Assembly (NCBI RefSeq): GCF_028293835.1
Contig: NZ_JAQGNX010000011.1
Location: 1 to 64,000 of the forward strand
Direction: 5' to 3'
Origin: Pseudomonas sp.
Lineage (GTDB): Bacteria > Pseudomonadota > Gammaproteobacteria > Pseudomonadales > Pseudomonadaceae
DNA length: 64,000 nt
In this document: one piece after another, positions 1-14,862 of the stretch
Layout: each line of letters opens with the position of its first letter
How positions within the stretch are numbered: position 1 is the stretch's first letter
Program-made: the position numbers and the translations under genes
Notes under the pieces: generated by a model
What the model saw: only the letters and a program-made list of their open reading frames with translations
What the model was told of the DNA's origin: nothing
Database searches by the model: none

Positions 1-1
1 C

Positions 2-91
2 ATCGGTATATTTATCGGCGTGCTGCTGTTGGCCGCGCTGGCCGTTGCACGACGCCTGGCCAAGCTGCAACCCTTGGCGGTGAATGCATAG
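2..91 (+). CDS. C-terminal end of an unidentified membrane protein (partial)
   Basis: An open frame enters the window from the left and ends at a TAG codon at 89-91. Only 29 residues are visible. They form one hydrophobic helix rich in Ile, Val, Leu and Ala, followed by a short basic tail (ARRLAKLQ). This is what the last transmembrane segment of a transporter with a cytoplasmic C-terminus looks like, for example an MFS permease, but there is too little sequence to name a family. It lies on the same strand as the defence genes that follow, 84 nt upstream of them. Confidence 0.5.
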   Translation: MGIFIGVLLLAALAVARRLAKLQPLAVNA

Positions 92-111
92 GTTTGGTCA
101 CAACTGGAACG

Positions 112-154
112 CTGGCGGATAAACCGAGCCGAGGTACACTCGCGCATCCGCCAG
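112..154 (+). promoter_or_regulatory. Inverted repeat in the leader of the Septu-like genes
   Basis: A perfect 9-bp inverted repeat (CTGGCGGAT at 112-120, ATCCGCCAG at 146-154) flanks 25 nt that contain a smaller palindrome, CGAG-GTACA-CTCG. It ends about 20 nt before the ptuA-like start codon. It could fold as a leader hairpin, act as a repressor site, or be left over from the locus before the cassette arrived. The pairing is seen; the role is unknown. Confidence 0.35.
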
Positions 155-175
155 ACTTGGTAAAGGAAACCAGCC

Positions 176-1453
176 ATGCGTCTCGACCACCTCCACCTGC
201 AGAATTTCCGTTGCTACGAAGATGCTCATTTTGACTTCCAGCCGGGGTTTAACCTTGTTGTGGGGGTTAATGGGAGTGGGAAGACGTCGTTGCTGCAGGG
301 AATCGTATCGAGCATTGCGCCTTACTTCACGGTGGTAGGCGGTTTCTCAAACTTCGTTATGCAGACGGAAGATCAAGTGCGCTTTGTCGTCGATCAATAT
401 GAAGGGCGCATCAGGTTTGAGCGTCGCTATCCAGTCAAGCTAGAAGGCAAGGGTGAGCTTTTCAATTCAGCAGATTGGCTAGTGATCAAAGAAAGAAGAG
501 ATCAGCAATCGTCCACCATTGGCCCTACCTATAACGCCGTTATAGCGACAATGACTAAACTCGATTCAGGAACTGAAATTGAGCTGCCCATGCTCGCTTT
601 TTATCAAGCGAGTCGTCGCTGGATGACCTCCGGATTATCTGCTGAATTAGCTGTAACGCAAAGAGTCTCCAGGCTGGATGGGTATGCCAATTGGTCGGAT
701 GCCGCATTGAACCTGAAGGATTTTGAAAGTTGGTTTATCGGAAAAACTCTCGAACGCTTAGAAGCCATCGGCAACAGCAAATCAGCTGTGGACAACTTCG
801 ACGATGAGCTAGCCTGGGCTAATAGCGCGATTCGACGAGCACTGCCTGAGTCAATGGGTGTCAGATACGACCTAAAGCTTCGAAGCCTGATGGTTGATTT
901 AAGCGCGGAAAAATCCCTGCCTTTCAGCGATCTCAGCGACGGTCAACGCGGTATGGTCGCGTTGATCGCCGATATCGCCCGCCGCATGTGCATCCTCAAC
1001 CCTCATATAGGACGTGACGTGCTCGCCAATACATCCGGCGTTGTCATCATCGATGAGTTGGACATCCATCTGCATCCGGCTTGGCAACGCACTATCGTCT
1101 CAGCCCTGAAAAACGCGTTCCCAAAAGTGCAGTTCATTGCTGCCAGCCACTCGCCGCAAATTATCGGCAGCTTAAAACCAGAAGAGGTCATCATTCTGAA
1201 TAATAGTGAAGGCTCTCATCCAAGAATAACCTACGGCCTGGACTCCAGTAGTGTCTTGGAGGAGGTAATGGGTGTGGCCCAACGCGAACCGGAAATTGAA
1301 CGGTTGTTAAGCGAAATGTTTTCTGCGCTCGAAGACAACGACCTCAAGCAGGCCAAACTATTACTGAAAAACCTTAAAAAGATGGCCCCGGACTTGCCTG
1401 AGTTTGCGGGCGCCGAAGCCTTGATTAAGCGCAAGGAGCTAATCGGCCGATGA
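176..1453 (+). CDS. PtuA-like AAA ATPase of a Septu-type anti-phage system
   Basis: A 425-residue RecF/SMC-like ATPase. The N-terminus (LHLQNFRCYEDAHFDF) is the usual beta-strand entry of this class. A Walker A loop GVNGSGKTS lies at residues 30-38, an ABC-like signature LSDGQ at 253-257, a Walker B strand with catalytic Asp-Glu (IIDELDIHLHP) at 291-301, and a switch-histidine segment ASHSPQII at 323-330. The stretch between Walker A and the signature is helical and variable, as in OLD and PtuA ATPases. The ATG at 176 follows AAAGGAAA at a good distance. The stop overlaps the next start by 4 nt (ATGA), so the two proteins are translationally coupled. In Septu, PtuA assembles with the HNH nuclease PtuB and its nucleotide state controls DNA cleavage. 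Base composition is more AT-rich than in flanking core genes, suggesting transfer. A generic AAA-HNH pair is the alternative. Confidence 0.8.
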   Translation: MRLDHLHLQNFRCYEDAHFDFQPGFNLVVGVNGSGKTSLLQGIVSSIAPYFTVVGGFSNFVMQTEDQVRFVVDQYEGRIRFERRYPVKLEGKGELFNSADWLVIKERRDQQSSTIGPTYNAVIATMTKLDSGTEIELPMLAFYQASRRWMTSGLSAELAVTQRVSRLDGYANWSDAALNLKDFESWFIGKTLERLEAIGNSKSAVDNFDDELAWANSAIRRALPESMGVRYDLKLRSLMVDLSAEKSLPFSDLSDGQRGMVALIADIARRMCILNPHIGRDVLANTSGVVIIDELDIHLHPAWQRTIVSALKNAFPKVQFIAASHSPQIIGSLKPEEVIILNNSEGSHPRITYGLDSSSVLEEVMGVAQREPEIERLLSEMFSALEDNDLKQAKLLLKNLKKMAPDLPEFAGAEALIKRKELIGR

Positions 1454-2094
1454 AGCAGTTGATCAAAGGAACTGAGCCTGCGTCGTTTAGCCAATGGAAG
1501 AACGAAGCAAACGTAGAATGGACACCGACCTACACGACATTGCAAAATCCGTTAAAGAAAGAGCTGCACGATAGCTTGTTAACCGAGCAAAATTTTTCGT
1601 GCTGCTATTGCGGCAGAGAAGTTGGGCTGACCGACAGCCACATTGAGCACTTTCGACCGCAATCACTGTACGTACCGCTGGCGTTGGACTATCAAAACCT
1701 CCACGCATCGTGCATTCGCGCAACCACGCCGGATACCCCCTTGCATTGCGGCCACCTCAAAGACAATTGGTTCGACGAAGTGTTTTACATTTCACCCATG
1801 GAAGACGGCTGTGAGCTGCGCTTTCGCTACTTGATTTCCGGGGAAATCCAGGCATCGGAACGCGGAGACCTAGCAGCGTCGAAAATGATTGATGTGCTGG
1901 CACTGGATATCGCCTACCTGAACAACCGCCGCGAACAGGCTATTCGAGGGGTTTTCGATAACAATTTCCTAAGCGAAGCCAGCGACGAGGATCTGGGAAA
2001 AATCATCGCTGGGCTGCGCGCTACTGGAAACGAAAACAAGCCCGCTTTCAGCCACGTCATTGCTCGCTACGCAGAACAGTTGCTAGCATCTTAG
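1450..2094 (+). CDS. PtuB-like HNH endonuclease (TIGR02646 type)
   Basis: A 214-residue HNH nuclease with the layout of the family known as the retron/Septu HNH endonuclease. It shows a zinc-binding CCYCG at residues 51-55, the core DSHIEHFRP at 62-70 (His64 and His67), an LDYQNLHASC segment with Asn83 and Cys88, and a second metal-binding pair HCGH at 99-102. A FRYL..GEI segment near 125-132 is also typical of the family. The start overlaps the ATPase stop by 4 nt, as expected for two subunits of one complex. The inferred role is DNA cleavage during phage infection, released when PtuA senses nucleotide depletion or another trigger. No reverse transcriptase or retron RNA gene is visible upstream, so this is a stand-alone Septu-like pair rather than a retron. 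The gene converges on hemE. Confidence 0.8.
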   Translation: MKQLIKGTEPASFSQWKNEANVEWTPTYTTLQNPLKKELHDSLLTEQNFSCCYCGREVGLTDSHIEHFRPQSLYVPLALDYQNLHASCIRATTPDTPLHCGHLKDNWFDEVFYISPMEDGCELRFRYLISGEIQASERGDLAASKMIDVLALDIAYLNNRREQAIRGVFDNNFLSEASDEDLGKIIAGLRATGNENKPAFSHVIARYAEQLLAS

Positions 2095-2113
2095 ACAGCA
2101 GGACCGGTCCTCT

Positions 2114-2133
2114 GGAGCCAACAAGTTGGCTCC
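2114..2133. repeat. REP-like palindrome between ptuB-like gene and hemE
   Basis: A near-symmetric palindrome, GGAGCCAA-CAAG-TTGGCTCC, sits between the convergent nuclease gene and hemE. The same core recurs in the repeat clusters at 31934-32072 and 61473-61555, so it is a single REP unit. It may also act as a weak two-way terminator, although there is no T-run. Confidence 0.6.
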
Positions 2134-2145
2134 TCCCCTCACACG

Positions 2146-3213
2146 TTACTGGTGATACTGCGCCGACATTTCGTGCACGGCTTCCATGAACGCACCTGCG
2201 TGGGCCGGGTCTACTTCCGGAGTAATGCCGTGGCCGAGGTTGAACACGTGGCCGGTGCCGTGGCCGTAGCTGGCGAGGATGCGTGACACTTCGCTGCGGA
2301 TGGCCGCCGGGTTTGCGTAAAGCACGGTTGGGTCCATGTTGCCTTGCAGGGCGACTTTATTGCCGACCCGTTGGCGGGCTTCGCCGATGTCGCAAGTCCA
2401 GTCCAGGCCCAGCGCGTCCGCCCCCGCGTCAGCGATGCTTTCGAGCCATAAACCGCCACCCTTGGTGAACAGGATGACGGGCACTTTGCGCCCATCGTGT
2501 TCACGAATCAGGCCGTTGACGATTTTGCGCATGTAGGCCAGAGAAAACTCTTGATAGGCCGCTGCGGACAGGCTGCCGCCCCAACTGTCGAAGATCTGCA
2601 CCGCTTGCGCGCCCGCGAGAATCTGGCCATTGAGGTACGAGGTCACCGACTGCGCCAATTTATCCAGCAACAGGTGCATGGCTTGTGGATTGTCGTAAAG
2701 CATGGCCTTGGACTTGCGGAAGTCTTTCGACGAACCGCCTTCGACCATGTAAGTCGCCAATGTCCATGGGCTGCCGGAGAAGCCGATCAAAGGCACGCGG
2801 CCATTGAGTTCGCGACGGATGGTGCTGACCGCGTCCATGACGTAGCCCAGGTCTTTTTGCGGGTCCGGAATAGGCAGCGCTTCGATATCAGCCAGGGTGC
2901 TGACGGTTTTCTTGAAACGGGGACCTTCGCCGGTCTCGAAGTACAGACCAAGGCCCATGGCATCCGGAATCGTCAGGATGTCGGAGAACAGGATGGCCGC
3001 GTCCAGTTGCGGGAAGCGATCCAACGGTTGCAGCGTGACTTCGCAAGCGAACTCCGGGTTCATGCACAAGCTCATGAAATCGCCGGCCCTGGCGCGGCTG
3101 GCGCGGTATTCCGGCAAGTAACGACCGGCTTGACGCATCATCCACACCGGGGTGACGTCGACGGGCTGCTTGAGCAGGGCGCGAAGGAAACGGTCGTTCT
3201 TCAAGGCAGTCAT
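2146..3213 (-). CDS. hemE: Uroporphyrinogen decarboxylase
   Basis: Removes the four acetate carboxyls of uroporphyrinogen III to give coproporphyrinogen III in cytoplasmic haem and sirohaem-branch synthesis; no cofactor is needed. The protein has 355 residues, the usual length. Both family signatures are visible: [14 protein letters not shown] at residues 22-35, holding the substrate-binding arginines, and [17 protein letters not shown] at 144-160. The aspartate that directs the pyrrole nitrogens is in FSDIL (Asp78). It is a single-gene unit between two accessory loci: the Septu-like pair converges on it, and the broken toxin gene lies upstream on the same strand behind a strong terminator. 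In related pseudomonads hemE lies close to gltD. Confidence 0.97.
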   Translation of the reverse strand: MTALKNDRFLRALLKQPVDVTPVWMMRQAGRYLPEYRASRARAGDFMSLCMNPEFACEVTLQPLDRFPQLDAAILFSDILTIPDAMGLGLYFETGEGPRFKKTVSTLADIEALPIPDPQKDLGYVMDAVSTIRRELNGRVPLIGFSGSPWTLATYMVEGGSSKDFRKSKAMLYDNPQAMHLLLDKLAQSVTSYLNGQILAGAQAVQIFDSWGGSLSAAAYQEFSLAYMRKIVNGLIREHDGRKVPVILFTKGGGLWLESIADAGADALGLDWTCDIGEARQRVGNKVALQGNMDPTVLYANPAAIRSEVSRILASYGHGTGHVFNLGHGITPEVDPAHAGAFMEAVHEMSAQYHQ

Positions 3214-3257
3214 GTCGGCATCCGGTCAAAAAGTGGGGCATTTTCTCAGAGCCGGAC

Positions 3258-3287
3258 GAAAAAGGCACGGCCGAAGCCGTGCCTTTT
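3258..3287 (-). terminator. Strong intrinsic terminator of the toxin-like gene
   Basis: On the minus strand an 11-bp perfect stem (AAAGGCACGGC paired with GCCGTGCCTTT) closes a TTCG tetraloop and runs into a T-tract. It lies just downstream of the toxin-like gene and just before hemE, so it separates the two transcription units. Confidence 0.85.
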
Positions 3288-3301
3288 ATCGACGGGGTCG
3301 A

Positions 3302-6300
3302 TTAGCCCTTGTGAGGATTTATGATGTCTAAAGGTCTCACTGCATTCTCGACGAGAATACCGGTATCCGGGTCATAGAACGGAAGCATTCGCAAGCGCCA
3401 CTTGCCTCTTCCGCCACTTGAGCTTCCAAGATGAGGAAGGTCAATGGTGTAGCCTCCCTCTGAAGGGTGCAAACGGCCCTTGCGCCGGTCTGTGTAAAGC
3501 GCCACAGCCTTTTCGACCTGCGCCCTGACATTATCATGAGGAAAACTATCTTCAGCGTCTGTAAACCCCGTGGACTCAAAAAACCCTTCCATATCTATCC
3601 TCTTCCCAGGGGCGGCCGGCGGGGTATTTACCGTTTTCGTTGGTCCCGATGTAGGGTTGGCATTAGCGGCCTTGGCCGCTTTAGCCGCTTTTTTGGCGCC
3701 CTTGCCCGGGCCGCCGCCAAGCAACCCGACAGGGTCATAGTTCCATTGACCCTGCCCATCGATCCGAATCGGCATTTGATAAAGTGCGTCTGGCCGTCGC
3801 GGATCGATTGCCCGCCATGTACCGTTTGGAGCGTCGTAGCGGACAGGAAACGTCTTGTCTCCGCTTTTGGCAAAGAACGCCGAGAAGCCGTTAACCTGCG
3901 GCTTTTCATACACGCCGCTGTAGACGCCGTCGGTACGCATCGTCAATCCTTCTGGCGTCGTTTCCAGCGCTGTTGCTGGTCGCAAGCCTCCAGAGGACGG
4001 CAGTTTGGCCTTGGGCTTTTCTCCCCCCGGTAAACCGTCAGTCAGGAGTAATGCTGCTTGTACAAAATGCACAGCAGCGGTGGTATCTCCTTCTCCCGCT
4101 GCCCGGACACCTTGCGAGACAGCAAACATACTGCGGGCTGCGGCGATAGGCAGCCGCACCTTAAAGGGCGCGAACTCAACCGCTAAATTGGCCAGCGCGC
4201 TAACGGTGTTCCAAGCGGTTTGCCCGTTGGCCTCGGCGGTGCTAGTAGTCAAATCATCTACTTCGCTTATGACCCGCTGAACTTCAGCTTCGTAACTTGC
4301 GAAGTAAAAGTTATCGGAGGCTAGCGGATGGGCTTCAATTTTCAGGTAGCTCTGATGTCGACCGTTGTTCAATTCATCATGCAGGATAGAGCGCAGATCA
4401 ACGGGCAACCGGCTTTTCAGATAGCCGCTTAAGACAGGGTCGTAAAATAGCTGACTCCGCATTTCAGCCTCGCTAGCATATTCGCGGAAGCACACGCTGT
4501 CCGGGGCCGAAGGGGTGTAGACCACGACACTTGGCACACTTTTACTGGCTTCAGGCGCAATCATTAGCAGCCCCCGCAAGGTTACGCCATTGAGTTGAGC
4601 CAATGGGTTACCGGTGATGAAATCCAGGGGATCATGTGAAGACGTGTCTCTTAATCTGAGTGTCTGCACCCGAATGCGATGGCCTTCGACCATAGCCGTG
4701 GCGCCACTATCAAGCGCTTGGTTCAGAACGGCCTGCACCCATTTATAGCTTCGGTTGGCCCGTTCAGGCGGCAAACCACCATCGTTGGTTAAATCTCCAG
4801 CCATCTTGGCTTCAATTACATCCAGACGCATTTGCGCGTCCATTACCTGCGTATATTTATCGCGGTTCCACTGCCCCAAAGACGACGCCAACAAACGCTT
4901 TTTCAGAAATGCTGTGTAGCTTTCACCCACATTCAGCTCGCGGACCAGGCCATGCACATAGAGGGGGCTTAACGCCATGACCGGACGATCATCCTTATCT
5001 AGAAATTTGGCCGTCAGCACAAAATCCAGGTCAAAGGCACTCAAATTATTAGACAGAGCTCGGTAAGGCTGCGGCGTGTGGAGATTATTTCTAGCCCCCC
5101 GCCAGTCAGCGGCGGTACCGCGCCACCAGGATACAGCCCCACGGCACCTCCCTGAGTCGGGACAAACCTGGTCGTAGTAGTCACGACAATTATTGCATCC
5201 GGATCCAGCCGCAAGCCAAGATCGAAATCGAGCCTGTTCCTCAACAGGTTCCTCGCATAGGCCCGCAACTGGCCAGGATTGAGGTATTGATTGATAGTGA
5301 GAAGAGCTGGCGCCTGCGCCTCTATCAACGCTTGGCGATAGGTCAGCAACGCAGTGCTCCAAACGAGCTTGTCGGCAACAGAGGCGTCTTTCAGCCATGC
5401 GGGTAACAGACTGGGGTTTATTTGAAGAGGGGTTTGTGGCGAGAACCAGCCGCCGTTGGCAGTCGCGGCGACATTGCCAAGCCTCAAGCGAAAGCCACCG
5501 ACGTCATGGTCGGATAGCATTCCCAATTTAATATACTCAGCTGGTTGCAGTACCGAAGCAATTGCGCGATAGAAGCTATCGGTGCCGATATTGAAATTGC
5601 TGACCTCATCATCCTTGAAGTTCTTGACTGCGTAATTACCTTCGCCCTTATGCAGCAATAGGATGGAACCCGTTGAAAACTGAGGATCGACGATGTATTG
5701 ACCCTTGTCGTCAACCTCGGAAATAAATAATTCGAGGCCCAGAACATCTCTCAAAATACGTCGGCCAAAATGTCTGGTCAGTTCATCAGTGTCAGGGTTG
5801 TAGGTTCTTGTATGGAAAACGCCATCGAGCCCCCGGTCCATTTGCCATTCGTCTATGTACCGGTTCAAGGCATTCAGGAACGGTTCCGGGAATATGTCTT
5901 TTTCCAGCAAATCACGCGCTTGCACCTCGGACAGGGGAAATCGCTCCAGCAGCACAGCAAGACGCTCAGCGGGTACTTCAGGGTTAAGCGCCCGCAAAAT
6001 GTTTAATACAGGCGAATACTCCGTAGTGTGACGTTTCCAAAGCGGTAAAAAGCGGTTGCGTACGCTGAAGCCTGATTCAGATTTCATCAGATCGTCGTCA
6101 GCCAACAACGCCTCGAATACTTTTGCCCGCTCGGACCGGAGTAATTCCACCAGTTGCTCGCGTAGCGTCACGATGCGTCCGGCAGTGGTGGAGCTTCCAG
6201 GAAAATCGCCGCCAAGACCTAACCCGGAACCTGGAGGAAGCTGGTCAAAGATAACCTTGAACAGTGTTTCTTCGTTATCAGCTTCGGAAGTAACATATTC

Positions 6301-6654
6301 GCCATAGCGATCTTCCACCACTGACACACTACTGAGGATAATGCGTGGGTCATTGCCCTTTAGATAAGTCGCGAGTTCATCGCCGTTCTCATCAACTATT
6401 TTAAGTTGCAAGTTGGCAGGCCATTCGGATAACTGAGGCAGTAGCGAAAAAACCATTGCTTCACTGTCCTGGGGGAAAAATCCCTTTTCAGTGAACTTTT
6501 CGAGAAACGCGTCGATGGTTCGATCGGTTTGTTCTCGAGCGCGCTGTTCGCGTGCCGACACTGAACTGGGCATAAACCCGCTGGGCTTATCGGAAGGGTC
6601 GGTAGTGTTTTCGGAGAGTTCGGCTCGAAGAGTTGTAGCGGTCGGTACTGTCAT
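3302..6654 (-). pseudogene. Large dermonecrotic-toxin-like protein, split by a one-base frameshift
   Basis: The first frame runs from ATG 6654 to TGA 5041 and covers 537 residues. The remainder continues in the next frame from about 5050 to TAA 3302. Joining the frames at about 5050, where one base seems lost in a CTAATAAT stretch, gives a continuous protein of about 1117 residues; the join reads RRSLTELCL-NNLSAFDLDF, which resembles the usual sequence of this family. The 698-residue frame 5398-3302 begins with about 115 residues of off-frame sequence and has no proper start. The protein resembles the very long Pseudomonas proteins with a dermonecrotic toxin domain (DUF6543 type), probably secreted effectors. 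A hydrophobic stretch and a Lys/Ala/Pro linker precede a distinct C-terminal 110 residues that I do not recognise. An AAGGA site precedes ATG 6654. It lies between gltD and hemE and is richer in AT than both. A sequencing error is the main alternative to a real mutation. Confidence 0.72.
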
Positions 6655-6792
6655 GTTTGCATCCTTGCAAATGACGTGGGAAACAGGAAGACGATACGTG
6701 CGATAGCCCTCCGCGTGTTAAAGGGCACCCTAGCACAGTGTTAAAACAGGACGAGCCGTCGGAAACATCAGGATAAACACATCCGCTATAAG

Positions 6793-6870
6793 CGCGAATT
6801 TACTCGGGAAGCGGCGGCGCGGTTTGTCTGAAAAACCGCATTTTCCCTTCCCGAATAAATTCGGCCCTAC
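6793..6870. repeat. REP/BIME pair, CCGAAT type, downstream of gltD
   Basis: Two arms (GCGAATTTACTCGGGAAG and the inverted TTCCCGAATAAATTCGG) flank a central palindrome, GCGGTTT-GTCTGAA-AAACCGC. The second arm holds a perfect 14-bp palindrome, CCGAATAAATTCGG. A clearly related copy with the same order of parts lies at 40305-40383. It separates gltD from the toxin-like gene and may stabilise or end the gltBD transcript. Confidence 0.75.
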
Positions 6871-6897
6871 AGAAAAACAGGAATTGCTCCCGTCTTT

Positions 6898-8433
<1,536 letters not shown>

Positions 8434-8435
8434 TT

Positions 8436-12884
<4,449 letters not shown>

Positions 12885-12993
12885 AGACACTTTCTCACCA
12901 GGCTGCCTCTTTTCGGGGCAAATTTCTTTTCAATTCAGCCATTTACCAACCGCGCCGAACGTTCGCCAGCTTTGCGGGGGCAAAAGGGAGGTC

Positions 12994-13022
12994 ATTGTAC
13001 ACACCGACACAAACCGTCACAA
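12994..13022 (-). promoter_or_regulatory. Candidate sigma-70 promoter for gltBD
   Basis: On the minus strand TTGTGA and TACAAT are separated by exactly 17 nt, about 110 nt upstream of the gltB ATG. The -10 matches five of six positions and the -35 four of six. A second, weaker pair starts with TTGACT near 13090. The whole gap 12885-13250 otherwise holds only small hairpins, for example GCGCGCTGC/GCAGCACGC at 13164-13187, which may end the upstream damX-like transcript. Confidence 0.4.
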
Positions 13023-13250
13023 ACTTGGCGACGAACAGTCGCAAATCTATGTCGCATTAATGAAAGGTTTAAAGCCAGATGTTGTGCTAGTCAAAGTCTT
13101 TTTTGGAAATTTGACTGAACCGCCCTGAAACACTGCCTACGTCTGTAACGCAGACACTACAAGGCGCGCTGCATTAAAGCAGCACGCACGAGCGATATTC
13201 CGGGATTGCTGTATGGGCGGCCCGCATTTTTTAAGGCGGACCACCTATTC

Positions 13251-14852
13251 TCAGCGACTTGCGGCCAGTTCCTGTTGGATGCTGGCGACAGTACGAGGCC
13301 AAGGTTTACCAGCCTGAACCTTGGCTGGCAATACCTTGATTGCTGCGGTGGCAGCGGCGTGATTGGAAAAACTGCCGTAGGTCACGACATACAAGGGTTT
13401 GCCTTGCAGGGTTTTCTTGAAATAACGGTACTCGCCGCCTTGCTCGCGCACGAATGTCTGGGCGGTGGTTTCGGAACTGGTGCCGAGAATTTGCACGACA
13501 TAGTTACCTGGAGCCTGAGCCGAGTACCAGCTACCACCCGCGGCAGGCTTGGCCGCAGCGGCCACCGGCTTCTCTGCCACTTTAGGGGCTGGCTTGGCGC
13601 TAGCCACTTGAACAGGCGCTGGAGCGGGCTTGGCCGCCGGTGTTGGCTTGGCCGCAGCAACCGGTGCGGCACGTGTCGGCGCAGGCGCTACGGTGGGTGT
13701 CGGGCCGGCAGGAACGCCAACCGGAGGCGCAGTGGTGGTGACGGTAGGCGGCTGAAGATTGCCTGCCGGGCCGCCCTCGTCGCCATCACTGTCCCCTGCA
13801 GCTTCCGCCAGCGGACCGCGCATCACTGGCTGCCCCTTACCCAGCGGTAACGGCATCGGTTGCGAATTGCCTGCGAATTCAATCGCAGGGCCAGCTCCAT
13901 TGTTCGACTGCTGAGCGGCAGGCTGTCCCTGGCCCAGCGGCAATTGCGCCTGCGCATTGGCAGGTGGTGCGGCCGGTGCGGTGCCAGTGTTATTAGCGTT
14001 GTGGCCCGGAATCAGCCATGCGGCCAATATTCCGACTACGACAACTGCACCTAAAGCCAGTACATGTTTCTTTGGCATCTTGAACCCCATACTTGGACGC
14101 TTGACCGCAGTGCGACTAGCGATCATGGCTTCGATCATTGCATCGCGGGCGACTTGGTTGATCGCGCCCGGCCAGCCATTGGAATGTTCGTGAATATCAG
14201 CAATCTGATCAGCCGTGAACAATTCGATGCCTTGACCGGCACCGTCCAGACGCTGAGCCAGGTACTCACGCGTTTCTTCTTCGGTGTAAGGTTGCAACTC
14301 GATGACGTGGAAACGTTCTTCCTCGGCGCTGAGCTGATCCAGCTTGTCGATCAATGACGACTCGCCAAACAGAAAGACATGCGGACGCCCTTCCGGGGTG
14401 CCCGCCGCCAAACCAAGCAAGGCTTCGAGTGCGGATTCGCCAAGTTGTTCGGCATCATCGACCAATAAATAGACTTCTTGTCCGGTCAGCGCCAGTTGCA
14501 CAACCTGGGAAAGGATCGCGCGCATCTCTGGCTGGGCCACGTTGAGCGCCTGGGCAACCTGACGCAAAACTCCCGCAGCGTCAGTGGCGCCGCGCGCCGA
14601 GACCACGACGCTTTGCACAGATTGCTTGTTGGTGCTGGCAACCAATGCCTGGCGCAGCAAGGTCTTGCCGCTGCCTTGCGGGCCAGTCACGACCAACAGC
14701 AATTCACTGTAACGGGCCAAATGGTGAAGCTGCCCAAGCACGGGTTTACGTTGTGCCGGGAAAAATTTGAAGCCAGGTACCCGCGTCGCAAAGGGATCAT
14801 GACTCAACTGGAAATGGCCGAGAAAGGCCTCGTCGGCATGCAAACTAGTCAT
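13251..14852 (-). CDS. DamX-like protein: AAA ATPase plus C-terminal SPOR domain
   Basis: A 533-residue bitopic membrane protein. Residues 1 to about 260 are an ExeA/GspA-like AAA ATPase with Walker A GPQGSGKT (57-64) and Walker B VYLLVDDAEQL. A basic stretch and one transmembrane helix (HVLALGAVVVVGILAAWLI) follow near 275-293. The periplasmic part is a long Pro/Ala-rich linker and a terminal SPOR domain (YVVQILGTSSETTAQTFV) that should bind denuded glycan at the division septum. It follows aroK and aroB, as damX does in enterobacteria. E. coli DamX lacks the large ATPase part, so the role may go beyond simple septal binding. The stop of aroB-side genes and its start lie 10 nt apart, consistent with one operon. 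Confidence 0.88.
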   Translation of the reverse strand: MTSLHADEAFLGHFQLSHDPFATRVPGFKFFPAQRKPVLGQLHHLARYSELLLVVTGPQGSGKTLLRQALVASTNKQSVQSVVVSARGATDAAGVLRQVAQALNVAQPEMRAILSQVVQLALTGQEVYLLVDDAEQLGESALEALLGLAAGTPEGRPHVFLFGESSLIDKLDQLSAEEERFHVIELQPYTEEETREYLAQRLDGAGQGIELFTADQIADIHEHSNGWPGAINQVARDAMIEAMIASRTAVKRPSMGFKMPKKHVLALGAVVVVGILAAWLIPGHNANNTGTAPAAPPANAQAQLPLGQGQPAAQQSNNGAGPAIEFAGNSQPMPLPLGKGQPVMRGPLAEAAGDSDGDEGGPAGNLQPPTVTTTAPPVGVPAGPTPTVAPAPTRAAPVAAAKPTPAAKPAPAPVQVASAKPAPKVAEKPVAAAAKPAAGGSWYSAQAPGNYVVQILGTSSETTAQTFVREQGGEYRYFKKTLQGKPLYVVTYGSFSNHAAATAAIKVLPAKVQAGKPWPRTVASIQQELAASR

Positions 14853-14862
14853 GGATTTCTCA

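Noticed and set aside
1..2094. A retron with PtuA/PtuB effectors
   Set aside because: No reverse transcriptase and too little room for msr-msd RNA between the upstream gene and ptuA; an upstream RT would have to lie beyond the membrane-protein gene outside the window.
5041..5060. Programmed -1 frameshifting in the toxin gene
   Set aside because: No X-XXY-YYZ heptamer or downstream stem is visible at the join; loss of one base is simpler.
3302..5398. A separate 698-residue gene downstream of the toxin N-terminal half
   Set aside because: Its first 115 or so residues are the off-frame reading of the upstream frame, there is no ribosome-binding site at the start, and the real sequence resumes only after the frameshift near 5050.
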